A stretch of DNA of 23,327 nucleotides, taken from assembly GCA_028868455.1 (NCBI GenBank), contig JAGWUK010000003.1:1-23327 (forward strand), written 5' to 3'. How positions within the stretch are numbered: position 1 is the first letter of the stretch; each line of letters begins with the position of its first letter. Shown here in pieces: positions 7,611 through 15,461 of the stretch. Made by a program: the position numbers and the translations under genes. The notes beneath the pieces are model-generated. The model saw only the letters and a program-made list of their open reading frames with translations, was not told where the DNA came from and made no database searches. The stretch comes from Burkholderiales bacterium. Lineage in GTDB: Bacteria > Pseudomonadota > Gammaproteobacteria > Burkholderiales > Burkholderiaceae_D.

Positions 7611-8083
7611 CACTCCATCTGGTTTGCGACATTTCCGGCAGCATGAGCGACGGGGGAAAGCCCTTCATCATGAGAACACTGGTTACAACCGTTGCTCAAT
7701 GGGTGTCGTATGGCTACGGGCGTGCTGAGATCGCTTTGTGGGCCTGGGGCTCTGAGGCGCGCCGCATACCTGACTGGGGCACAAGAAGCGAATTTCCGGT
7801 GGAGCTACTTTCATGCGCAGGAACTGCAAATGGTTCGTCACTGATTGAGTCGCTTGGTGACAAGCCCGACGGCAAGGTTTTGCTTTTCACTGACGGGTTC
7901 TGGTCTCGGGATGATGCGAGGGCTCTGAATCGGTGGAAGGACAATTTGCCCTCAGACACGCTGCGAATCATAAAGATTGGTGCAGATGCGAATCCCAAAC
8001 TCAAAGGGTCTGAGATGTTCTCTTCAGACGAGTTGTTTTCTGCGCTTGATGGCTGGTTTGAAGAGGATGAGGAGTGGGCATGA
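7607..8083 (+). CDS. terY: Short TerY-like vWA domain protein of the TerY-P triad
   Basis: A 158-residue minimal vWA domain. The metal site starts at the extreme N-terminus: D8-I-S10-G-S12 in CDISGSMSDGG, with the later aspartate D96 in LLFTDGFW. The start is GTG at 7607, overlapping the previous TGA, with AGAGGG at 7595-7600 six bases upstream. Starting here keeps the first strand (TLHLV) intact. It is directly followed by PP2C and kinase genes, which is the classic TerY-P triad proposed to form a phosphorylation switch. It is much shorter than the first vWA gene of the operon and lacks its disordered tail, so the two are not simple duplicates. Confidence 0.85.
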   Translation: MTLHLVCDISGSMSDGGKPFIMRTLVTTVAQWVSYGYGRAEIALWAWGSEARRIPDWGTRSEFPVELLSCAGTANGSSLIESLGDKPDGKVLLFTDGFWSRDDARALNRWKDNLPSDTLRIIKIGADANPKLKGSEMFSSDELFSALDGWFEEDEEWA

Positions 8084-8814
8084 CGCTGTGGAAAAGTTTT
8101 GGCGCAAGCGTTCGCGGCCCAAGTCACATTACTGAAGGTTTGCCAAACCAAGATGCTTGGATGTCGTTTCACCATACCTGGGGGGATGGCATTGTGGTAT
8201 CCGATGGGGTTGGTTCAAAGCCATTTTCCAATTTTGGAAGTGATGCCGCGTGCTTGGCTGTCGGTTGTGCAGCTCTAGCATGTCGCATCAAGGCTGAGAT
8301 ATCTCAGGTAGAGATAGACCGCGATTACCTATTGGAACGGATACAACATTATTGGCTCTCCAATATTAGCCCACTTGAGCCTCGAGATTGTTCTGCGACC
8401 TGTCTGTTCGCGTTCCGCTTCGGAGATGGCTTAATTCACTTGGGGATGCTTGGCGATGGTCTTGTCGCAGCTCTCAAACCTGATTGGTCTGTCGTATCAC
8501 TCACTGAAGACAAGGGCTTCAGTTTTTCCAACATCACCACTGCGCTATCCACGAATGTTTCGCTGAATGAATGGCGGCATATTTCGCTTCCGGAGGAAGA
8601 GTGTATTGCTGTATTTCTGTGTACCGATGGCGTAGCGGATGACTTGGATGATGTCGATGGTTTTGTATCGGGCTTTATCGAGGCACATTGCTCCATCGCC
8701 GAAATAAGTGCCAATCGCCGCACCCGAGAAATGCTCGAAAAATGGCCTACTCCCAAACACAGCGACGACAAGACCATCGCTTGCCTTTTCCGTGAGGACG
8801 CCCCGGATGCATGA
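8080..8814 (+). CDS. PP2C-family Ser/Thr protein phosphatase of the TerY-P triad
   Basis: A 244-residue single-domain PP2C phosphatase. The metal-binding aspartates are in their usual motifs: D25 in NQDAWMS, D42-G43 in VVSDGVGSK, D183 in CTDGVADD, and D229-D230 in HSDDKTIACLF; GMLGDG is also present. The family removes phosphate from Ser/Thr using two divalent metals. The gene lies between vWA and kinase genes, so the kinase and proteins it modifies are the likely substrates (inference). ATG 8080 overlaps the vWA stop (ATGA) and follows a purine-rich GAGGATGAGGAG. There is no membrane anchor or extra domain. Confidence 0.9.
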   Translation: MTLWKSFGASVRGPSHITEGLPNQDAWMSFHHTWGDGIVVSDGVGSKPFSNFGSDAACLAVGCAALACRIKAEISQVEIDRDYLLERIQHYWLSNISPLEPRDCSATCLFAFRFGDGLIHLGMLGDGLVAALKPDWSVVSLTEDKGFSFSNITTALSTNVSLNEWRHISLPEEECIAVFLCTDGVADDLDDVDGFVSGFIEAHCSIAEISANRRTREMLEKWPTPKHSDDKTIACLFREDAPDA

Positions 8815-10159
8815 ATCCATAGAACACAAAGCTCCGAAAGTTCTTGTGGATGAGTATGGCAATTTCCATCAGATTACCGATGAACTTGCTCGCGGTGGAC
8901 AAGGCGTGGTCTACCGCACCACGGATGCGGATTTGGCTGTCAAGCAACCGCTAGATGCTTCCGGTCAGCCGGACAAAAATGCCAATCTGCGCGAACGTTT
9001 TCAGCGCATCCGCCTGCTGCCCATGCCACGGCGCATCCCCGTTTCCTTACCGCTCGCCATCTTGCGAGACGAACCGGGCTATGTGATGCGTCTATTGAAC
9101 GATATGAAGCCATTCGCCGTTTTCGATTTGGACGGCAGAAGCAAGAAGAAGCTGGAAGATGAAAAGCAGGCCTTGCCGCAATGGCTGGCGAAGATCCCTG
9201 AAAAATATCTGGCGCTTCGGCTGCTGCACTACGCCAGCACAGGTTCTACACGTCGCCGTCTGCGCGCGCTGGCGAAGTGCGCCACCATCCTCGCCCGCCT
9301 TCACAACGCGGGCATGGTTTATGGTGACATTTCTCCCAACAATGCTTTTATTGGTGAAGGTGACACCCCCGATGTCTGGCTGATAGATGCTGACAACATG
9401 CGCCCTGAGTTAATTAGCGGCGGCGTGTCGGTCTATACGCCGGGTTACGGCGCGCCGGAAGTGGTGCAAGGTCGCGACCAATCCCGCCCACGAACCGATT
9501 GCTGGGCTTTCGCTGTCATGGCCTTCAAGCTGTTAGCGCTGTGCCACCCATTCATCGGCAACAAAGTGCTGCAAACTGGGGACGACGATGGCGGCTGGGA
9601 TGCCGAGCCGCAGGCAAGAGGCGACAGTGTGCCCGCCTGCATGGAAGATCAGGCATACGCGGGGTACCTGCCTTTCGTGGATGACGAAAATGACGAATCC
9701 AACAAGGGGACTGGTGGTTTGCCGCGTGTTCTGGTTACAACACCGGGATTGCGTCGCCTTTTTCAAGCAACTTTCGGGGCTGGCCGAGAACACCCGCCTA
9801 GTCGCCCAGCGATGACTTTTTGGGCGCTGGAGCTTACCAAAGCAGCTGACCACGCGCTGGATTGCCCCGAATGTGCCATGAGCTATTTCGCTGATGATCA
9901 TGGAAGCTGCCCTTATTGCGGCAGTGAACGCCCCGCATTCATTCGTATTCAAACGCCACGTTGGGAAATTGTTATTCCGGCCAGCACAACAGAACTAGCC
10001 CTGCCGCACCGTCTGTTCTACCCATTTTCATTCGAGAGTCACGACGTCATGGAATACGAGTCCGTGCTGAACTTCGCGGCCAAAACGGCAGTTCCTGCGC
10101 GAGGCGCAAAAGCTTTTCCTGAAAGCCTGACTTTCAAGTTCGTCGAGGGGGGTAAATGA
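8807..10159 (+). CDS. Ser/Thr protein kinase with C-terminal zinc ribbon (TerY-P type)
   Basis: A 450-residue protein. The kinase domain has a glycine loop (ARGGQGVVY, residues 28-36), the ATP-anchoring K46 (LAVKQ), a catalytic loop YGD174ISPNN in place of HRDxxxxN, and the magnesium-binding D194 in LIDADNM in place of DFG. The core acidic and asparagine residues are therefore kept, although the flanking motif residues diverge in the way I associate with TerY-P kinases. A zinc ribbon follows: C353/C356 and C368/C371. The remaining C-terminal stretch is beta-rich and unassigned. It overlaps the phosphatase by 8 bases and the helicase by 4, linking the signalling triad to the nucleic-acid machinery. 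ATG 8807 was chosen for its overlap and the GAGGA at 8794-8798. Confidence 0.88.
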   Translation: MHESIEHKAPKVLVDEYGNFHQITDELARGGQGVVYRTTDADLAVKQPLDASGQPDKNANLRERFQRIRLLPMPRRIPVSLPLAILRDEPGYVMRLLNDMKPFAVFDLDGRSKKKLEDEKQALPQWLAKIPEKYLALRLLHYASTGSTRRRLRALAKCATILARLHNAGMVYGDISPNNAFIGEGDTPDVWLIDADNMRPELISGGVSVYTPGYGAPEVVQGRDQSRPRTDCWAFAVMAFKLLALCHPFIGNKVLQTGDDDGGWDAEPQARGDSVPACMEDQAYAGYLPFVDDENDESNKGTGGLPRVLVTTPGLRRLFQATFGAGREHPPSRPAMTFWALELTKAADHALDCPECAMSYFADDHGSCPYCGSERPAFIRIQTPRWEIVIPASTTELALPHRLFYPFSFESHDVMEYESVLNFAAKTAVPARGAKAFPESLTFKFVEGGK

Positions 10160-13100
10160 ATTTTCAGGACATTCCCGCCTGCATCCTGAACATCCGAGTC
10201 AAGCCGACCACCAAGACCCCGGCTCTTCAAGAGCAGCCCGTATTCTCGGTGGAAGCCCGGTTAAGCCGTGCGGATGAATTTGAAATTCGCTTAAGAGATT
10301 CCGTTGTCTTCGTCCGACCCGTCGTGACAGCAGACATCCGCCGCCTCAACGCCGAACTCGCCAGCGGGCGTTCCCTGCTGGCGCAACTAGCCAGCCCCGC
10401 TGTAGATGACAGTATCGAATTACAAGTCGCATTTTTCACAGGCGATAGTTTGGAAATGGGCGATGTCGAAATCGGCGTGGATGAATACGTGGAAAATGGA
10501 CTGGGAAAGATGCGTCTTGGCGAAAAGGGAAAGCGCCCTTACGAGGTTCTCGGCCAAATCTGCTGCTTCCAGCAAGGTGAAAACGCTTACTTCTTTCTGA
10601 CCGCCGGCCCAGCCATTGATGAAGAACTGAAACTGGAAGCCGATGAAGCGCCACGCGAAGTAAGGACAGAGCCAACTTCAAAAAACTCTTTCGGCATTAC
10701 CGGCAATGGTATCCGTTTCGTTGTTACGGAAAAAGCAATGCCGGGCGGTAATTCGATCTTCATCGCATCTCGTCTGAAGGCGCAAAGGAATGATCCGGAC
10801 CGCGCCTTGCGTTTGGCGAAAGGTCGGCTGCGTTTCGTGGATTGGACGCAGGCAGGACAAGTGCAAATTCTTGCCAAAGCTCAAATGACGGCACTCACGC
10901 AGGACGACGGCAGCTATCTGAAAAAATGGGATGAGTTCGGCGACATGGAAGGCGAACTGCTACTTAGACAGGCGCGCGAGGTTGGCTCTTTGCAGTTCGA
11001 GGGGATGACTCAGAGACGAGACGGAACTGTCACGGTTCTCATTTCTCAGGCATCTGATTCGTCATGGATTGCGCTGGGAAAAGGCGCAGTGCCTGAAGTC
11101 GAGTTGGTGGATGAACTGCCAGACTATTTGAAGATTGAAAACTTTAGCTTTAAGGACTTTGTAGGCGGGATTGAGCAATCGGATGAACTAAAAGTTCGTG
11201 AGGAAAGGAGCTATTTCAATGTCGTCGGATTTGACAAAGAAGCCCGAGTGCTCACGCTTAAAACGGAGACTCTGCCCAGAGAGTGTGGCACGCTCATCCT
11301 GTCGCTAGCGGGCGAAACTGCCCAAATCAAGCGCCGTATGGCCGCTCGTCAGGCCATTCTGGAAGGCCGTGCAGCCAACCCCCAGTTGGGGCTGTTAATT
11401 GAGGAGCAGGGACAAATTTCGCGAACCCGCGAACCGCAAAAAATCCCACCGCTTACGGCATTCGTCCGCAAAAAAGTATTTCGCAATGACCCAACGGTAA
11501 TGCAGGAAAAAGCTATTGAGGTGGCCTTAAACACACCAGACATAGCGCTGATCCAAGGCCCACCCGGCACCGGCAAGACTACTGTCATCGCTGCGATTCT
11601 AGAGCGCTTAAACGAGATTGCCGACAAACGAGGGGCGCGTATCAAGGGTCAGATCCTGTTAACAGGGTTTCAGCATGATGCCGTGGAGAACATGATAGAG
11701 CGGCTCTCGCTCAACGGTATCCCCGTGCCAAAATTTGGCAAGCGGTCTGGTGCGGCTGATGATGATTACAGCGCCTTCGAGCGCAATCTTGAGGATTGGT
11801 GCTCAAAATTGGCCGCTGAGCTACGTGAGCGAAACCCGCGGATTGCAGAAGTGGAGCAGGAAAGGGAAATCAAGAACCTGTTCCTCCAATATGTTCAAGC
11901 ACCAAGTCGCCCATTGGCGGGAAGCCTTGCTAGAAAAATCGCTTCACTTGGCGTTGCGGTGCTAGGTGAAGGCGGCATGCGTCGGGCGGAGAATCTGGCA
12001 AAGAACCTCACGCGTGAAGAGAAGCTCAACGAAGATTCAAGTCAATGGCTAAATGCCGCACGTCGTCTGCGTGTTCAGTCTGAAAGCTTCAGCGACGACG
12101 GGCCGGAACGGTCGGTAGATGCGCTGGAAGATCTGCGCGATGTTCTTGAAGAAAGCGAACGCGAATTGCTAGGCACAGCGAGTCTTTGGCGCAGCGAAGA
12201 TGGTCCGCCCTCGTTTCTGGCGGATTTGGCGGCGCTGAAAATGAAGCTCCTTGTCCGGTTTAGCAGTCCGCCGGTTTTTCGCGTGGAAAAGCAAAACGAC
12301 GAGGTGATTGCGCTTTCTGAATTTGCCATCCAGCGCATCAAGACCGTAGGGAGTTCAGCTAAGAACAAAAAATCGGCTGCGTTGGCTGAGTTTTTGGCTG
12401 AATTGGAAGGCAACCCTTATGGAATGATGGACGCACTTTCTGATTACAGCTTTGCCTTTGCTGCCACTTGCCAGCAAAGTGTGAATCGAAGGATGCAAGC
12501 ACAAAAGGGGATGACGGGGAGTGATGTCAATAAGAGCATGGAGTACGAATATGTGATCGTGGACGAAGCCGCTCGCGTATCGCCCCGTGACTTGATGGTT
12601 GCCATGGCGCAAGGCAAGCGAATCATTTTGGTAGGCGACCATCGGCAATTGCCGCACATCATTGACGAAGAGGTGGCGCGCCAGATGGAGGAAGGCGAAG
12701 GTGGGCAGGACGAAAATGACTGGCTAAAAAAATCCATGTTCCAGTACTTGTTCAGCACTCGTCTGAAGACGTTGGAGGAATACGACGGCATTACCCGCCG
12801 CGTAACGCTCGACAAGCAATATCGCATGCACCCGCTGCTGGGTAGCTTCATCAGCCGCAACTTCTACGAACGCTTTGATCCGACGGAGCAATTCGGCTCA
12901 GGGCGGCCTGTAAGCGATTTCGCCCATGCGCTCTCCGGCACGAATGGCAAGCCTGCGGTTTGGCTGGATGTACCAGCACAGATAGGAAGACATCAAAAGG
13001 ACGGAACCAGTTGGACGCGTCCTGCAGAGGCCACTGTCATCGTAGGCAAGTTGAATGAGTGGATGAGTTCGGATGCGGGGAAAGGACTCTCCTTTGGTGT

Positions 13101-13512
13101 GATTTCTTTCTACAAGGCTCAGGCCGACCTTATCAGGAAACAATTGCGCCACATCGCGGACGACGACAAGAAGTTGCGCGTTGGCACGGTGGACTCCTTC
13201 CAAGGTATGGAATTCGATGTTGTATTCCTATCCATGGTGAGAACCATGCCAAATAGGGAGAGTATTGAAGCCAGTAAGAGGAGAGTGATTAGTAAAGGCG
13301 AGAGTTGGACAGATGCAACAGAAGCTCAGTTTTGTTTCGGCCATCTCTGCCTCTACAACCGCCTGAATGTTTCCATGAGCCGCCAAAAGAAATTGCTGGT
13401 AGTCGTCGGCGATGCGGGTGCGTTACAAAACCAACTCGCGGAAGACTTTATCCCTGGACTAGTGGATTTTCTTCAACTCTGTCGGCGTGAGGGAGTGGTG
13501 CTGCCATGCTGA
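10156..13512 (+). CDS. UPF1/Dna2-like superfamily 1 helicase
   Basis: A 1118-residue protein. Residues 1 to about 440 are beta-rich, unassigned, and probably a nucleic-acid or protein-binding region. The helicase core has Walker A GPPGTGK474TT, motif II D803-E-A-A in YVIVDEAA, motif III GDHRQLP (827-833), KQYRMH (887-892), motif V DSFQG (1013-1017), and motif VI NVSMSRQ with R1076. The DEAA box, RQLP and DSFQG spellings are those of the UPF1/Dna2/SMUBP2 group, which unwinds RNA or DNA 5' to 3'. A long helical insertion (about 550-760) separates motifs I and II. UPF1-like helicases accompany coiled-coil McrBC systems, matching the two genes downstream. ATGA overlap with the kinase gene and a 7-base overlap with the next gene indicate coupling. 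Confidence 0.9.
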   Translation: MNFQDIPACILNIRVKPTTKTPALQEQPVFSVEARLSRADEFEIRLRDSVVFVRPVVTADIRRLNAELASGRSLLAQLASPAVDDSIELQVAFFTGDSLEMGDVEIGVDEYVENGLGKMRLGEKGKRPYEVLGQICCFQQGENAYFFLTAGPAIDEELKLEADEAPREVRTEPTSKNSFGITGNGIRFVVTEKAMPGGNSIFIASRLKAQRNDPDRALRLAKGRLRFVDWTQAGQVQILAKAQMTALTQDDGSYLKKWDEFGDMEGELLLRQAREVGSLQFEGMTQRRDGTVTVLISQASDSSWIALGKGAVPEVELVDELPDYLKIENFSFKDFVGGIEQSDELKVREERSYFNVVGFDKEARVLTLKTETLPRECGTLILSLAGETAQIKRRMAARQAILEGRAANPQLGLLIEEQGQISRTREPQKIPPLTAFVRKKVFRNDPTVMQEKAIEVALNTPDIALIQGPPGTGKTTVIAAILERLNEIADKRGARIKGQILLTGFQHDAVENMIERLSLNGIPVPKFGKRSGAADDDYSAFERNLEDWCSKLAAELRERNPRIAEVEQEREIKNLFLQYVQAPSRPLAGSLARKIASLGVAVLGEGGMRRAENLAKNLTREEKLNEDSSQWLNAARRLRVQSESFSDDGPERSVDALEDLRDVLEESERELLGTASLWRSEDGPPSFLADLAALKMKLLVRFSSPPVFRVEKQNDEVIALSEFAIQRIKTVGSSAKNKKSAALAEFLAELEGNPYGMMDALSDYSFAFAATCQQSVNRRMQAQKGMTGSDVNKSMEYEYVIVDEAARVSPRDLMVAMAQGKRIILVGDHRQLPHIIDEEVARQMEEGEGGQDENDWLKKSMFQYLFSTRLKTLEEYDGITRRVTLDKQYRMHPLLGSFISRNFYERFDPTEQFGSGRPVSDFAHALSGTNGKPAVWLDVPAQIGRHQKDGTSWTRPAEATVIVGKLNEWMSSDAGKGLSFGVISFYKAQADLIRKQLRHIADDDKKLRVGTVDSFQGMEFDVVFLSMVRTMPNRESIEASKRRVISKGESWTDATEAQFCFGHLCLYNRLNVSMSRQKKLLVVVGDAGALQNQLAEDFIPGLVDFLQLCRREGVVLPC

Positions 13513-15461
13513 AGCTTCTGGACTACGGTAAGCCCAGCCCCTTCAGCGCCATCATCGGTAGGCCGCGCCATCTCGCCTGGCCAGTGCATGCGTATCGCGT
13601 GACCTTGCCCAAGGTCTCCAACGATGGCGATGGCTTGAATGCATTTGAGCGAGTCATCCTTAAATTGCTTGATGTTTTCGGGACACTGAATGCCGATGAG
13701 CTGGCGGATGAAACCCGTATTCCGCTGGATTTAGTCAAGGGCGTTCTTTTGCGCTTGCAGGACAAAGGGTTTATTGACGACTACAACGCCATCATCAGAC
13801 AGGAGCGAAATGAGGGCTTAAACGAGGAAGGCAATCCCCCCGTGTTCGTGACCGCATTGTTGTTCCGTGAACTTGTTAGCGGGAAAATTTTGCCATTTCT
13901 GCATCAACTGGACGATGCAAATCCCTTGCAGAAGAAGGAAGGCGAGGAGAAAGATTTTCGGACGATCCGTTGGGATGCTTCTCACAAAAGATATTCCCCA
14001 ACACAACGTGATGTCATCAACACATTGCGGGCCATGAAAAAACGCGCGGCAGTATTGGGCATGGAATGCAAAATACCCCCTGTCCAGCAGATCACGATAA
14101 TCGCTGAACCCGAGTTTTATCACCTCGATTGTCCCATTGCCATTCAGAAAAGCGACAGCGAGTTCCGCATCGCCGATCCGTTTGGAAACGGTTTTTCTTT
14201 GATCCTCGAAAAATCCTTTGAGCAGATGCTGGAGCGAGAGGATAACCTAGCTGGCTGGCTGCTCACTTGGAAGCAACAGCTGAGTACTTCCGGTTCTGGA
14301 AAACAGGACACAAGACAAAAAGAACCATTCGAGACGGATGCCAACTGGCAACGTTATCCGAAACTTATTGCCAGTTTAAAACCTGCTAGTAACGCACAAT
14401 TTCGAACACTTGCCAAAATTCATGCGTCCATAGAATGGGCGCTGTTTTACGCCTGTTGCGTTCGCCCATTCAAGGACATCATCGCAACACTAAGATACAC
14501 CGAACAGAGCCAACACGCCGCATTGCTGGAGCAATCGACCCAGGCTATCGGGCTTGAGCAGCCATCGCAAGGTTTTAGGCCGATTCGTGAAGGCAAGCTG
14601 CGGGAATTTGAAAATGGTGGCGCTTACCAAGAAACGGTTCTCGCGATTGCCATCCTTCAAGCGCGCTATGACGAAGGGCACCCTTTACGGCGTCTTGCTG
14701 TCAAGCAACCAGATCTCATTAACCGTCTTATTGCCATCAGCGCCAAGCGCAATGAAAAAGCACATGGCAAGGGCGGTGCGGATGCACCTCAGCATGAACT
14801 GACTGATGAGCCATTCCTTCGCGAAGTCGTTCACACTCTTGTCCGGGACATCGCGTTCGTCGACACTCCGACTTTCATCGCGGATAAGAATGCGCAAGTT
14901 GATGAGCTGCTGGATGCTCGCGCCAGTATCCAGGCCGAGTTCGGCTTCAAGCTGTTCAATCGCCTTAGCATGCACCTGCAGGATCGTTTGATTCATGCAG
15001 AGTGTTTCTTCCTATCGTGCCATGACGGTGATGATGCTGCGACCTATGTCGGCGACATTTATGCCGCAGCCCAAGCGTCATTCGAGAAACTATTGGCAGA
15101 CAGTCTACCGCCCGATGTCAGCGACCCCCAGCTTATCTGCCTTGCTGAAAGCAAGGCTGTTGCGGCCAACCTCTGTGGGGTTTTGCCCGAAAGTTTGCAA
15201 ACCGTCAAAACACTGGCAGTACGTCAAACACTGCAGGGCCGCAGTCAATCCTTGGGTGCGTGCGTCATTGCACTGCTGTTAGTTTCTGACGAGGATGCCC
15301 TTGCCACAATTTATGACATGCAGCCGACATTCGTAGACGATTTGGGAATCCTCATTATTCAGCGCGGCCACGGCAACGAGCCGCGACCTTTGCCAAAGGC
15401 AGAGATTGCGAAACTCCGTAAAGCTGCCCTATCAACCATCAAAACTCTCTTAGAGCAATGA
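13506..15461 (+). CDS. Winged-helix protein with HEPN-like RNase motif
   Basis: A 651-residue protein with no full-length family I recognise. Residues 44-92 read as a winged helix: LKLLDVFG, then ADELADETRI, then the recognition helix and wing ending KGFID. The middle is mixed. Residues about 280-480 are helical and contain R415-N-E-K-A-H420 followed by glycine, which fits the RX4-6H signature of HEPN ribonucleases, with a polar residue after the arginine as usual. HEPN enzymes cut RNA in many abortive-infection and toxin systems. The C-terminal 170 residues are helical and unassigned. The position between a UPF1-like helicase and a McrB-like ATPase suits an RNA-cleaving or RNA-binding subunit (inference). 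A motif of this length can arise by chance, so the HEPN call is moderate. Confidence 0.6.
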   Translation: MLKLLDYGKPSPFSAIIGRPRHLAWPVHAYRVTLPKVSNDGDGLNAFERVILKLLDVFGTLNADELADETRIPLDLVKGVLLRLQDKGFIDDYNAIIRQERNEGLNEEGNPPVFVTALLFRELVSGKILPFLHQLDDANPLQKKEGEEKDFRTIRWDASHKRYSPTQRDVINTLRAMKKRAAVLGMECKIPPVQQITIIAEPEFYHLDCPIAIQKSDSEFRIADPFGNGFSLILEKSFEQMLEREDNLAGWLLTWKQQLSTSGSGKQDTRQKEPFETDANWQRYPKLIASLKPASNAQFRTLAKIHASIEWALFYACCVRPFKDIIATLRYTEQSQHAALLEQSTQAIGLEQPSQGFRPIREGKLREFENGGAYQETVLAIAILQARYDEGHPLRRLAVKQPDLINRLIAISAKRNEKAHGKGGADAPQHELTDEPFLREVVHTLVRDIAFVDTPTFIADKNAQVDELLDARASIQAEFGFKLFNRLSMHLQDRLIHAECFFLSCHDGDDAATYVGDIYAAAQASFEKLLADSLPPDVSDPQLICLAESKAVAANLCGVLPESLQTVKTLAVRQTLQGRSQSLGACVIALLLVSDEDALATIYDMQPTFVDDLGILIIQRGHGNEPRPLPKAEIAKLRKAALSTIKTLLEQ

